Shown: in pieces, positions 10,353 to 20,123 of the stretch | Numbering within the stretch: position 1 is the first letter of the stretch | Layout: the number at the start of each line of letters is the position of its first letter | Assembly: GCA_002683335.1 (NCBI GenBank) | Contig: NYTE01000049.1 | Coordinates: 13,561 to 64,375, forward strand | DNA: 50,815 bases | Source: Halieaceae bacterium | Lineage (GTDB): Bacteria; Pseudomonadota; Gammaproteobacteria; Pseudomonadales; Halieaceae | Direction: 5' to 3' | Translations under genes and position numbers: made by a program | Notes under the pieces: model-generated | Databases searched by the model: none | What the model saw: only the letters and a program-made list of their open reading frames with translations | Told to the model about the DNA's origin: nothing

Positions 10353-13127
10353 GTGACCATGGACAAAAATTTCTCTCCAACCGATATTGAACTTCGGTGG
10401 TACAAGCAATGGGAAGCGGCAGGCTATTTTGCCCCTTCAGGCAGTGGACCGGCTTTCTGCGTTCCAATTCCGCCGCCCAATGTTACTGGCACTCTGCATA
10501 TGGGCCATGGCTTTCAACAAGCCATCATGGATGCATTGGTCCGATATCACCGGATGCGAGGCTACAACACCTTGTGGCAGGTCGGTACCGATCATGCGGG
10601 CATTGCCACACAGATGGTGGTTGAAAGACAACTTGAAGCGGAAGGGACCTCGCGCGAGGCGCTAGGCCGCGAAGCTTTCGTTGAACGGGTATGGGAGTGG
10701 AAAGATCAATCAGGCGGAGCGATCACCCAACAGCTCCGAAGACTTGGCACCTCACCTGATTGGCAAAGAGAACGATTTACAATGGACCCGGGACTGTCCA
10801 ACGCAGTGCAGCGCGTATTTGTCAGTCTGTTCGAAAAAGGTCTGATTTACCGCGGTCACCGCCTAGTGAATTGGGATCCACAATTTCACACCGCAATATC
10901 GGATCTCGAGGTAGTGCAGGAGGAAGAGCAAGGCTCACTGTGGCACCTCCGCTATCCGCTGAGCGACGGCGAGGGACATCTCGTAGTGGCAACAACCCGC
11001 CCAGAAACCATGCTGGGCGATACGGCTGTCGCAGTTCATCCAGCGGATGAGCGGTATCAACAACTTGTCGGCAAAACGATCGATCTCCCGCTCGCGAATC
11101 GGAGCATTCCCATTATTGCCGACGACTATGTCGACCCGGAATTTGGATCCGGGTGTGTCAAAATCACGCCTGCCCATGACTTTAACGACTACGCAATGGG
11201 CGAGAGACACAACCTTCCCAAGATCAACATTATGACGGCGAGTGCGGCACTCAGTGATGCCGTACCTGAGCGTTTCCGCGGCTTAGACCGGTTCGCGGCA
11301 CGAAAACGAGTTGTTGAGGAGCTAGAGGCGCTCGGCCTTCTTGATAAAATCGAACCCCACGTCCTCAAGGTACCCCGGGGTGATAGATCCGGCGCCATCA
11401 TCGAGCCATGGCTCACGCCGCAGTGGTATGTCGACGCGAAAAAACTAGCTGAACCCGCAATCACTGCTGTAGAGCGAGGGGATATTCAATTCGTGCCCAA
11501 GCAGTGGGAGAACACTTATTTCGCCTGGATGCGCGACATTCAAGATTGGTGTATCAGCCGCCAGCTTTGGTGGGGACACAGAATCCCCGCGTGGTACGAC
11601 GAGGATAACCGAATCTACGTGGGGGAATCGGAGGAGCAAATACGGCGCGACCACAATTTGCCGGTGACCCTGCCACTGACTCAAGACGAAGATGTGCTAG
11701 ACACTTGGTTCTCTGCGGCACTGTGGACTTTCTCTACCTTGGGTTGGCCTCAAGAAAATCGCGATCTGAAGACGTTCCACCCCGCATCGGTACTGGTGAC
11801 TGGCTTTGACATCATTTTTTTCTGGGTGGCCAGAATGATCATGATGTCATTGGAATTCATGAACGAAGTGCCTTTTCACACCGTATACGTGCATGGACTC
11901 GTCCGCGATGGAGAGGGACAGAAAATGTCCAAATCCAAGGGGAACGTGTTGGACCCGATTGACCTGATCGATGGCATCGAGCTTGAAGCGCTGGTAGCCA
12001 AGCGCACGGCCAATTTGATGCAGCCGCAACTGGCAGAAAAAATTGAACAAGCGACCCGCAAACAATTCCCTGAGGGTATTGCCGGATATGGCACCGATGC
12101 ACTCCGCTATACATTTTACTCTCTCGCTTCCACGGGGCGCGACATCAAGTTCGACATTGGTCGTATTGAGGGCTACCGAAATTTTTGCAACAAAATATGG
12201 AATGCAGCGCGGTACGTGCTCAGCCATACAGACGGCCACGATCTCACCTCAGAGCGAGGCACACTGTCGCTGGCAGACCGCTGGATTAGAAGCCGCCTAC
12301 AGTCCGCTGTGCAATCGGTAGATAATTCGGTGGCAACGTATCGTTTCGATCTGGCCGCGCAAACCCTATATGACTTCATCTGGAACGAATTTTGCGACTG
12401 GTACCTTGAACTGTCTAAGCCTGTGCTTTGGGAGGAAGAGCAAGAGCCTTCTCAGTTGCTGGGGACTCGTCAGACGCTTGCCGAAGTTCTGGAGCAATCG
12501 CTCCGCATGTTGCATCCGTTCATGCCATTTGTCACCGAGGAGATCTGGCAAAGTGTGAGCCCCATGACAGGCCAACATGCGGACAGCATTATGCTTGCTC
12601 CATGGCCAACGCCCGTCTCCGATCAGAAAGACCCTGATTCAGAAGAAGAGATCGAGTGGATGAAAGGCATTATTGTCGCCATCAGAACGATTCGCTCTGA
12701 AGCCAACATACCCCCTGCAAAACTCCTAGAGGTTACAGTCGCCAACACCGACGAGCAGGACCGGGCTCGACTACAGCGCAACGCCGGCTTCCTCCAAAGG
12801 CTGGCCAAGAGCTCAGGCATTACGCCGATTGAGGATCGGGAATCAATGTCGCCAAGCCTGATGGCGTTGTTTGGCGATTTGGAGGTACGCGTTCCCATGG
12901 CGGGCCTGGTGGATATCGCCGCCGAGCTATCTCGACTGGATAAGGAGATAAGCAAGGTTCAAGCAGACCTGACCAGGCTCGAGGGAAAATTGACCAACAG
13001 CAACTTTATTGAGCGCGCGCCGGCTGACATTGTCGCGGCAGAGCGCCAGAAGTTAGAACAGGCTGAAACCTCGCTGCGAGTGCTCCGACAGCAAAGACAA
13101 AAAATTGAGGAGTTGCGTTCTGACTAA
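10353..13127 (+). CDS. valS: Valyl-tRNA synthetase
   Basis: [15 protein letters not shown] (HIGH-type), [12 protein letters not shown] (KMSKS), C-terminal coiled coil. Confidence 0.98.
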   Translation: MTMDKNFSPTDIELRWYKQWEAAGYFAPSGSGPAFCVPIPPPNVTGTLHMGHGFQQAIMDALVRYHRMRGYNTLWQVGTDHAGIATQMVVERQLEAEGTSREALGREAFVERVWEWKDQSGGAITQQLRRLGTSPDWQRERFTMDPGLSNAVQRVFVSLFEKGLIYRGHRLVNWDPQFHTAISDLEVVQEEEQGSLWHLRYPLSDGEGHLVVATTRPETMLGDTAVAVHPADERYQQLVGKTIDLPLANRSIPIIADDYVDPEFGSGCVKITPAHDFNDYAMGERHNLPKINIMTASAALSDAVPERFRGLDRFAARKRVVEELEALGLLDKIEPHVLKVPRGDRSGAIIEPWLTPQWYVDAKKLAEPAITAVERGDIQFVPKQWENTYFAWMRDIQDWCISRQLWWGHRIPAWYDEDNRIYVGESEEQIRRDHNLPVTLPLTQDEDVLDTWFSAALWTFSTLGWPQENRDLKTFHPASVLVTGFDIIFFWVARMIMMSLEFMNEVPFHTVYVHGLVRDGEGQKMSKSKGNVLDPIDLIDGIELEALVAKRTANLMQPQLAEKIEQATRKQFPEGIAGYGTDALRYTFYSLASTGRDIKFDIGRIEGYRNFCNKIWNAARYVLSHTDGHDLTSERGTLSLADRWIRSRLQSAVQSVDNSVATYRFDLAAQTLYDFIWNEFCDWYLELSKPVLWEEEQEPSQLLGTRQTLAEVLEQSLRMLHPFMPFVTEEIWQSVSPMTGQHADSIMLAPWPTPVSDQKDPDSEEEIEWMKGIIVAIRTIRSEANIPPAKLLEVTVANTDEQDRARLQRNAGFLQRLAKSSGITPIEDRESMSPSLMALFGDLEVRVPMAGLVDIAAELSRLDKEISKVQADLTRLEGKLTNSNFIERAPADIVAAERQKLEQAETSLRVLRQQRQKIEELRSD

Positions 13128-13180
13128 AGCCCTGATATCACTATACGAGATAATAATTCTAAACCGGTGGAGTCTTCGTC

Positions 13181-13393
13181 ATGTCAGACCGCCATGTCGG
13201 AACCGTCAAGTGGTTCAATAACGCCAAGGGCTTCGGTTTTATCACCATGCCTGACAGGCCAGACGATATTTTCGTTCACTTTCGAGCAATTCAAGGCGAC
13301 GGCTATCGCAGCCTCAATGAGGGGCAAGAGGTCGAGTTTATTCTGGTAGAGGGCCCGAAGGGGCTGCAAGCCGAAGAAGTGACCACTCGCTGA
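13181..13393 (+). CDS. Cold-shock domain protein
   Basis: [15 protein letters not shown] (RNP1) and DIFVHF (RNP2); 70 aa. Confidence 0.95.
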   Translation: MSDRHVGTVKWFNNAKGFGFITMPDRPDDIFVHFRAIQGDGYRSLNEGQEVEFILVEGPKGLQAEEVTTR

Positions 13394-13449
13394 TACCCAG
13401 AGTGCAAGAGGTTTGTTAAGCTCGCGCCCCCAAAACAGCGAGTACTCTC

Positions 13450-14127
13450 ATGCCTACCCCGAAGTCGCAGAAACCCGCAGCCACAAAAAAATCGACAGGG
13501 CCAAAGAGTCAGTCCTCTGCAAGCAAGGTGCGACGCTTTAGAGGCGTGGTCATGCCCTATTCTGGCCATGCCAGTATCCGGGCGGTGAAACGAGCGGGGC
13601 ATGAACCCAGCATTCATGGAACCAAGCTGTGGAAATCCAGCTGTCTGATTATTGACTATCTGAATAAAAATAAGCCCGCCAGAGCGCGACGCGTGCTAGA
13701 TGCCGGGTGCGGATGGGGCGTCACGGGCATATGGTGCGCCAAACAGTGGGGGGCTGAGACGCTTTCAATGGACGCCGACCCTGCAGTTTTCCCTTACCTC
13801 AACGCAGTCGCTGCGCTAAACGGGGTCGCAACACAATCTTGGGTCAGTCGATTTGAAAAAGTGACTCAAAAAAACCTGAAGGGTATCGATGTCCTAGTCG
13901 GCGGCGACATTTGCTTCTGGGACGAGTTGGTAAAACCTGTCGGAAAAATGATTGATCGCGCCATTGCTGCTGGCGTTGGCACCATTGTAATTGGCGATCC
14001 AGAGAGACCCACGTTCCACGAGATGGCTGAGCGGGCGATAGAGAAGCACGGCGGCCAACTGTTGGACTGGCGTTTAAGCGGAAAAGTGAAGGCCACTGGC
14101 GCCCTCCTCGTCATACATAACGACTAA
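13450..14127 (+). CDS. SAM-dependent methyltransferase, possibly a protein-lysine methyltransferase (METTL/MTF16-like)
   Basis: VLDAGCGWGVTGIWCAKQWGAETLSMDADP (motif I/acidic loop), GGDICFWDE; basic low-complexity N-terminus. Confidence 0.7.
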   Translation: MPTPKSQKPAATKKSTGPKSQSSASKVRRFRGVVMPYSGHASIRAVKRAGHEPSIHGTKLWKSSCLIIDYLNKNKPARARRVLDAGCGWGVTGIWCAKQWGAETLSMDADPAVFPYLNAVAALNGVATQSWVSRFEKVTQKNLKGIDVLVGGDICFWDELVKPVGKMIDRAIAAGVGTIVIGDPERPTFHEMAERAIEKHGGQLLDWRLSGKVKATGALLVIHND

Positions 14128-15324
14128 CTAATCTAGAAATACGAATTGGGCATTAATCAGGCTACTGTCTCTCGGCGTTTCACACTGGTCAAACGCAGGT
14201 CGGTAACGGGTATCGCGCAGCTTTCGCTTAACGCTGATTGACGAGATGCCGTCGACAGGCGACACCGCTATATCTGACGACACACCTCGCTCATTGATCT
14301 CCAACGTCACATCCACCAATGTGCCAACGCCATGAAAGGACCGGTAACGACTGAGTGTTGGATACTCCGGTAACGGAGCGGCTCGATTGAAACGATCCGG
14401 CTCCAGTTGGCAAGCATCGCGATAGAGCCGAATAGCAGCCGTCCGCTTATTATAGAACCAATGCCAATCTGCCAAGGCCGATATTGCATCGTGATCCCCA
14501 GGCTCAACTGCCAACAGTCGATCAAATACCCGCTCTCCTTGCTGAAAAAGGCGACGTTGCAACGCTTCCATTCGAGGGTCTCGCTCCAATGATTGCCAAT
14601 CCGAATCCGCAACGCGGGATTCGAATCGCGGATCATCAACAAACACATCTAGCTTGTACTCGAGCAGGTAGTAAAACCGTGCAAGACGAAACGAAAAATA
14701 CCGACACCACTCCGCGCGCACATCCGACTCCGCACACACTGAGTCAGTCAGGGTTTCAAAGCGATCATGAAAACGCAGCAACTCTCTCGACCTACCCTCC
14801 CACGACGCATCCATCAGCGCGTCTAGAGTTACGTCAAAAAACTCCCCCGCCGCTTTGAGCTCAGCTATATTGAATGGCGGCAGACCGGAACCCAGCAGCC
14901 TGAACTGATACTCCGCCCGTTTTTCAAATCCCTCTCGGTCTCCGGAGGCCATATATAGATCGAGCAAGCCTCGCAAAATGGGTAATTGCTGATCTCCGTA
15001 TAGGCCATCGTTAACCCGAATCGTATGCAGCGCCCTGTCAAAGAGCTGCTCTGCTCTCATTAAGGCCCCAGTCTCAGTTGCCAGCTTCGCGGCGGCAACG
15101 GTGGGAGCGACCAGATCGGAATGATAGGGGCCCAATGTCATCTGCTGAGCGTTCAATGCGTCAACCGCTTGATTCAGAGTAGTCAGGTCAACGGCAGCGG
15201 CTTGAACGAGCACGATGTCTGATTCGAACCACTCGCGGGTTTGAATATCCAGACCAAAGGGTAGCGGCGTGTCTGCCAATACCACGCTGCTAAAACACCC
15301 AAGCGCGCAGAGCAATCTCGTCAC
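14128..15324 (-). CDS. Tetratricopeptide-like exported protein with TonB-C-like C-terminal domain
   Basis: GTG start, probable signal sequence (LLCALGCFSSVVLA|DTP), helical-repeat body, C-terminal YPTLSRYRSFHGVGTLVDVTLEINERGVSSDIAVSP... Confidence 0.55.
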   Translation of the reverse strand: MTRLLCALGCFSSVVLADTPLPFGLDIQTREWFESDIVLVQAAAVDLTTLNQAVDALNAQQMTLGPYHSDLVAPTVAAAKLATETGALMRAEQLFDRALHTIRVNDGLYGDQQLPILRGLLDLYMASGDREGFEKRAEYQFRLLGSGLPPFNIAELKAAGEFFDVTLDALMDASWEGRSRELLRFHDRFETLTDSVCAESDVRAEWCRYFSFRLARFYYLLEYKLDVFVDDPRFESRVADSDWQSLERDPRMEALQRRLFQQGERVFDRLLAVEPGDHDAISALADWHWFYNKRTAAIRLYRDACQLEPDRFNRAAPLPEYPTLSRYRSFHGVGTLVDVTLEINERGVSSDIAVSPVDGISSISVKRKLRDTRYRPAFDQCETPRDSSLINAQFVFLD

Positions 15325-15362
15325 ATCAGCACCGTGTCATGTCAGAAGCCATAATATACCGC

Positions 15363-15390
15363 AAAAAAAAACCCGCCTCGGAGAGGCGGG
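15363..15390 (-). terminator. Rho-independent terminator (minus strand)
   Basis: Perfect 8-bp stem CCCGCCTC/GAGGCGGG with a 3-nt loop; 9 T residues follow the hairpin on the minus strand. Confidence 0.88.
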
Positions 15391-15480
15391 CAAAGCGTGT
15401 CAGGACGCCCCTATAAGCGAGCGCTTGGAGGAATAAGCACCACCTGCCGGCAGGGAACCTATCTGCTATTATTCATAACC
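15363..15480 (-). ncRNA. Candidate structured sRNA or attenuator leader upstream of the 14128-15324 gene
   Basis: Region holds palindromes CCTGCCGGCAGG (15443-15454) and AAGCGAGCGCTT, and ends in a strong terminator with no minus-strand CDS upstream. The 5' end is a guess. Confidence 0.4.
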
Positions 15481-15545
15481 TCGGCCTATACGCCTAATGT
15501 ATTTGCCGCATCACATTCAGTCGTGCTTGTTATAGGCGGTATAAA

Positions 15546-16487
15546 ATGAATCTAAACAGACTCGCAAGAATAGATCTTAACCTATTGGTTTCATTAGATG
15601 TATTGCTAGAGGAAGGTAGTGTCTCGAGGGCAGCAGAGCGACTTTCAATCACCCAACCTGCCATGTCCAAAACATTAGGACGATTAAGGGAAACCTTTGA
15701 CGACCCACTTTTTGTGCGCAGTAAAAGAGGCATACAGCCCACACCCAGGGCGTTGAGCCTGATCGCAGACTTGAAGAGCGTGCTCACTCAGATCGATGGC
15801 CTTCTTGATGCGGGCGACTTCTCCCCCGAAGCTTACCGCGGAGAAATTACGCTGGCCATCTCGGAGTACGTCGGCTTCACTCTATTGCCACCGCTCTCCG
15901 CTCGACTGCAGTCCAGCGCACCACGACTGCGACTGAGAACCATCACTCGAGCCGAGCGGCAGTTGGACCAACTTGCGAGAGGAGAGCTGGACTTTGCTAT
16001 CCAGATACATCGCGAAGAATACCCTCCCGAATACAATGTCACGCCACTCGCAGCCTCACCACTGGCAATATTTGTTAGGCAGGAGCATCCCCTCGTGGAG
16101 CAAACCCTGACCAGCGATTTGGTGCGCCAATATCCGCAGGTTGCACTTTATATAGCTGATCGAGAGGAATTGATCGGCGGTCAAGTACTGGCGCGCGGCC
16201 TTTTCGAGAGCGACAGAGGCACCTTGGAAACCTCCCATTTGCTTACCGCCTTCGAGGTACTGAGGGAGACAGACTACCTACTTATCTGTCCTGCTTACCT
16301 TGCTAGAAACGAAGGTGCAACTCGCAATATCGTCGCCCTGACCTTACCACTCGATCTCACTTTCAGCGTTCAGTACTCCCTGATTGCTCATAAGCGCACT
16401 GACCACTCACCAGTCCATCAGTGGCTGTGGCATGAAATTATCGAAACGGTGCACTCGTTGCGTTTCAGGACGGTTCACAGGGGATAA
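15546..16487 (+). CDS. LysR family transcriptional regulator
   Basis: N-terminal HTH DLNLLVSLDVLLEEGSVSRAAERLSITQPAMSKTLGRLRETFDDPLFVRSKRG. Confidence 0.93.
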   Translation: MNLNRLARIDLNLLVSLDVLLEEGSVSRAAERLSITQPAMSKTLGRLRETFDDPLFVRSKRGIQPTPRALSLIADLKSVLTQIDGLLDAGDFSPEAYRGEITLAISEYVGFTLLPPLSARLQSSAPRLRLRTITRAERQLDQLARGELDFAIQIHREEYPPEYNVTPLAASPLAIFVRQEHPLVEQTLTSDLVRQYPQVALYIADREELIGGQVLARGLFESDRGTLETSHLLTAFEVLRETDYLLICPAYLARNEGATRNIVALTLPLDLTFSVQYSLIAHKRTDHSPVHQWLWHEIIETVHSLRFRTVHRG

Positions 16488-16557
16488 AACGCGCATCTGG
16501 TACGCTCTTATCACCGAAATATGCGATACTAGTCGCCTTCAAGCAGTAGCTCCCTAA

Positions 16558-17367
16558 ATGAACTCGATTTCCAGCAAGACGATCCCGCGTTTTATGACGC
16601 CGATCGTTGAAACACACTGCCACCTAGATTATCTCGGCCCAGAATCGCTCCGGGCTACACTTAACGCCGCGGCAGACTACGGCATCGAGCGTATTGTTAC
16701 GATTGCCGTATCACCCGATAATCTCGAGACTGTGCGAAACCTGGCCGTGCAGAACCAACAGGTATGGTGTACCCAGGGTATTCATCCGCACGAAGCGAGC
16801 GCCTGGAATCAAGATGTTGCGGAGAGGGTCATTGCGGGTTGCGATGAGGCGCGCACGGTCGCAGTCGGCGAGATCGGTCTCGACTATCACTATGATCATA
16901 GTAATCGCACCGCACAAGCGAGGGCGTTTGATGAACAACTGCATGTCGCAGCGCAGCAAAGCTTACCGGTGGTCATTCACACTCGAGACGCCGATGACGA
17001 TACCCGCGCCATCTTGGCGAACCATAGCCGACATTTGACTAAAAAAGGGGTTATTCATAGCTTCACTAGTTCGCTAGGGCTAGCGGAATTTTGTCTCGCA
17101 GAGGGTTTCGTGTTGGGCTTTAACGGCATTACAACTTTTAAAAATGCCGACAACGTCCGTGCTGTTGTTAGTGCCACCCCCGCTGAATCCATTGTATTAG
17201 AGACCGATGCGCCCTACCTCACACCAGTACCATTTCGCGGAAAACCTAACGCGCCCCATTACCTACCCCTGATCGCAGAAAAACTCGCTGACCTTAAGGG
17301 CCTTCAGATCGAGCACTTCCTGAAGTTGACGCGCAAAACGAGCTATCAGCTCTTTTTTAAGCAATGA
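16558..17367 (+). CDS. TatD family hydrolase
   Basis: ETHCHLDYLG, GEIGLDYHYD, ETDAPYLTPVPFRGKPNAPHYL; the true start may be 16594. Confidence 0.92.
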   Translation: MNSISSKTIPRFMTPIVETHCHLDYLGPESLRATLNAAADYGIERIVTIAVSPDNLETVRNLAVQNQQVWCTQGIHPHEASAWNQDVAERVIAGCDEARTVAVGEIGLDYHYDHSNRTAQARAFDEQLHVAAQQSLPVVIHTRDADDDTRAILANHSRHLTKKGVIHSFTSSLGLAEFCLAEGFVLGFNGITTFKNADNVRAVVSATPAESIVLETDAPYLTPVPFRGKPNAPHYLPLIAEKLADLKGLQIEHFLKLTRKTSYQLFFKQ

Positions 17368-20114
17368 CGGCGCTTTTTTCGCCAGGCCAGCGCTGGGTCA
17401 GTCACGCCGATGGCTCTCTCGGATTGGGAATCGTTACTCAAGTTGATGACCGACGGGTGACTTTGCATTTTCCAGCGGTTGAAGAGGAGCGGGTATACGC
17501 TACCGACCGCGCGCCTCTGACACGGCTTTTGCTTAAGAGCGGTGATCGGCTTGTGAGAATGGATGGCCTGGTCTTTACCGTGCTGTCTGTCGCGCAGCAA
17601 AACGGGCTGGCCACGTACGTGACCGAAGATGATGCCGGCCTGCGTCAAACAGTAAATGAGGCCGAACTGGATGCCCATGTCGAGCTCAACACCCCGGTTG
17701 AACGCCTATTGAACAATCAATTGGGAAAAACCGGCGATTTTGATTTACGGCGACTCACACTTGAGCACAGCGCTGCCGGCGAGGGATTCGGCTTGCAAGG
17801 CTTACTGGGGCCTCGCACATCCCTGCTGTCTCACCAACTCTATGTCGCATCCAGCATTGGGAAACAGTCAGCTCCCCGCGTGCTCCTGGCGGATGAAGTA
17901 GGTCTTGGAAAAACAATAGAGGCCGGATTGATTCTGAGCCAGCAGCTACTGCGGCAGCGAGTCTCGCGGGTTCTGGTGCTCACTCCAGAATCGCTGACAC
18001 ATCAATGGTTGGTTGAAATGCAACGGCGCTTCCACCTGTCGTTTTCGCTGCTGAACGAGGCGAGACTCGAAGACGGCGACCACGAAGAAGAGTTTTCCGA
18101 TAACCCGTTGGTCATATCTCCTCTCACCCTTTTTTCCGGCAAGAGCGAGCTCCAGCGAATCGTCGCAGGGTTGCACTGGGATATGGTGATTATTGACGAG
18201 GCGCATCACATTGCAGGATTACGCGAGCCCCAAACTGACCTGGGTGCGTTTGTTGCGCAGTTAGCGCATCGCTCAAGAGGCTTGCTGCTGTTAACAGCTA
18301 CACCCGAACAAGCAGGTCCAGAAAGTCACTTTGAAAGACTGCAACTCATCGACCCATCTCGATTTCCCGATTTCGACAAATTCATGCAGGGCCAAGCGCA
18401 ATTCTCGCACTGGAACCAGATCATCGAGCAAATCGAAGCTGGCTTACATCCAGAACTCCCCGACGGAATCGATGCGACGGACGACCCTGAAGGACAAATT
18501 CAACAGATGTTGGATCGATATGGGACCGGAAGGGTGCTTTACCGAAACTCTCGCCGCGCCGTGGCAGGATTCCCTCAGAGACATCTCCATCCCTACCCGC
18601 TGACAGCTCCCAGCCTGTATGCAGGGAGTTCCTGCTCTCTTCACCCAGAGCTCACAGTCTCGGAAGCAGATTGGATCGATGAGGACCCCAGAGTAGAGTG
18701 GCTTCGGGAGACACTCAGAGCGCTGCGACCAGAAAAGGTGCTCGTCATTTGTGCTCACAAGGAAACAGCGCTGGCTTTGGAGCATCACCTGCATTTCAAG
18801 GTAGGCGTCCGGTGTGCCGCATTTCATGAGTCACTCAGCCTCATTGAACGTGACAGGGCAGCGGCGTATTTCGCAGACGAGTTAGGGGGAGCTCAGGCGC
18901 TTATCTGCTCAGAGATTGGCAGCGAAGGGCGAAATTTTCAATTCGCTCATCACTTAATCTGCTTCGACTTGCCCGCCCATCCAGACCTTTTGGAGCAGAG
19001 AATCGGTCGGCTAGACAGAATCGGACAGAAGGCAGATATACACGTTCACGTGCCGTATCTCCTTGGCACCGCGCAAGAGACTTTGTTTTTCTGGTTACAA
19101 GACGGTCTCGGTGCATTTCAATCAACCTGCTCGTTCGGACATCAAATTTTCAGCGAATTCGAATCAACCCTCGACTCGGTCATGCAGGGCCATGAAGATC
19201 TGAAGCCGCTCATTGCCGCGACTCGCGAGCGACGGGAGCAACTTGCTATAGAGACCGAGCAAGGAAGGGACCGCTTACTGGAAAGACACTCCCATAACAG
19301 CGAGATCGGAAACCAGATTATTCGTAGCCTGGAAACGCGGGAATCAGCCACTGCGCTGCACGATTTCACCGAACATCTCTTCGACCGATTAGGGATCGAT
19401 CAAGAGTATCTGGAGGAGAATCTGTCAGTCATCAGGCCCACTGAAAACCTGGTTACCGGGCAATTACCCGGTCTTCATGAGGAAGGCGTAACGGCAACAT
19501 ATGATCGTGCCACTGCGCTGTCTCGAGAGGACGTACTGTTTCTCACCTGGGAACACCCCATCATTATGGAATCAATGTCGGTGCTTTTGGGCAGCGACAT
19601 TGGCAAGGCCAGTTTTGGCACATTCTCGCGCAAGGGCGTGCCTGCGGGTACGTTTCTGTTGGAAGCGGTTTTTCGTGTCGAGTGCTTAGCGCCCCGTTAC
19701 CTTGAAGCCGGGCAATTCCTCGACTACACACCAGTACGAATGTTAGTGACCAAAGACGGCCGGGAAGTAGGTGACAAATTATCAGCCGCTTATCTGGAAG
19801 AAGCGCTCCAATCTGTTCCCGGCGCCACAAGCGCAGCGGCTCTCAGCAAATTACGGACCATTTTGGAGTCTCTATTCAGCATCTTGGATCAGCGTGCGAG
19901 CGACGCTATCAGCCACCGGTTAGACGCAGCGGTCGACCGCGCGACAGGCTTTTATGAGAGTGAAAGTAGCCGGCTCACCTACCTGCGAACAATTAACCCA
20001 GGCATTACAGAGCAGGACCTCGAAGCGCTCGCAACGGAAGGATCAGCATGCATCGTCGCGCTTAAACAAACCACATCTGTACTGGAAGGCTTACGTGTTT
20101 GCGTCGCAGTGTGA
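17364..20114 (+). CDS. rapA: RNA polymerase-associated SNF2-type ATPase RapA
   Basis: LADEVGLGKTIEAGLIL (Walker A), IIDEAHH, QRIGRLDRIGQK; 916 aa, RapA architecture. Confidence 0.93.
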   Translation: MTALFSPGQRWVSHADGSLGLGIVTQVDDRRVTLHFPAVEEERVYATDRAPLTRLLLKSGDRLVRMDGLVFTVLSVAQQNGLATYVTEDDAGLRQTVNEAELDAHVELNTPVERLLNNQLGKTGDFDLRRLTLEHSAAGEGFGLQGLLGPRTSLLSHQLYVASSIGKQSAPRVLLADEVGLGKTIEAGLILSQQLLRQRVSRVLVLTPESLTHQWLVEMQRRFHLSFSLLNEARLEDGDHEEEFSDNPLVISPLTLFSGKSELQRIVAGLHWDMVIIDEAHHIAGLREPQTDLGAFVAQLAHRSRGLLLLTATPEQAGPESHFERLQLIDPSRFPDFDKFMQGQAQFSHWNQIIEQIEAGLHPELPDGIDATDDPEGQIQQMLDRYGTGRVLYRNSRRAVAGFPQRHLHPYPLTAPSLYAGSSCSLHPELTVSEADWIDEDPRVEWLRETLRALRPEKVLVICAHKETALALEHHLHFKVGVRCAAFHESLSLIERDRAAAYFADELGGAQALICSEIGSEGRNFQFAHHLICFDLPAHPDLLEQRIGRLDRIGQKADIHVHVPYLLGTAQETLFFWLQDGLGAFQSTCSFGHQIFSEFESTLDSVMQGHEDLKPLIAATRERREQLAIETEQGRDRLLERHSHNSEIGNQIIRSLETRESATALHDFTEHLFDRLGIDQEYLEENLSVIRPTENLVTGQLPGLHEEGVTATYDRATALSREDVLFLTWEHPIIMESMSVLLGSDIGKASFGTFSRKGVPAGTFLLEAVFRVECLAPRYLEAGQFLDYTPVRMLVTKDGREVGDKLSAAYLEEALQSVPGATSAAALSKLRTILESLFSILDQRASDAISHRLDAAVDRATGFYESESSRLTYLRTINPGITEQDLEALATEGSACIVALKQTTSVLEGLRVCVAV

Positions 20115-20123
20115 GCCAAACTT

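Noticed and set aside
15363-15540. Identity of the candidate RNA as 6S RNA or 4.5S SRP RNA
   Set aside because: No GGAAGG(A)AGCAG-type SRP loop and no clear 6S long-hairpin bubble architecture was visible.
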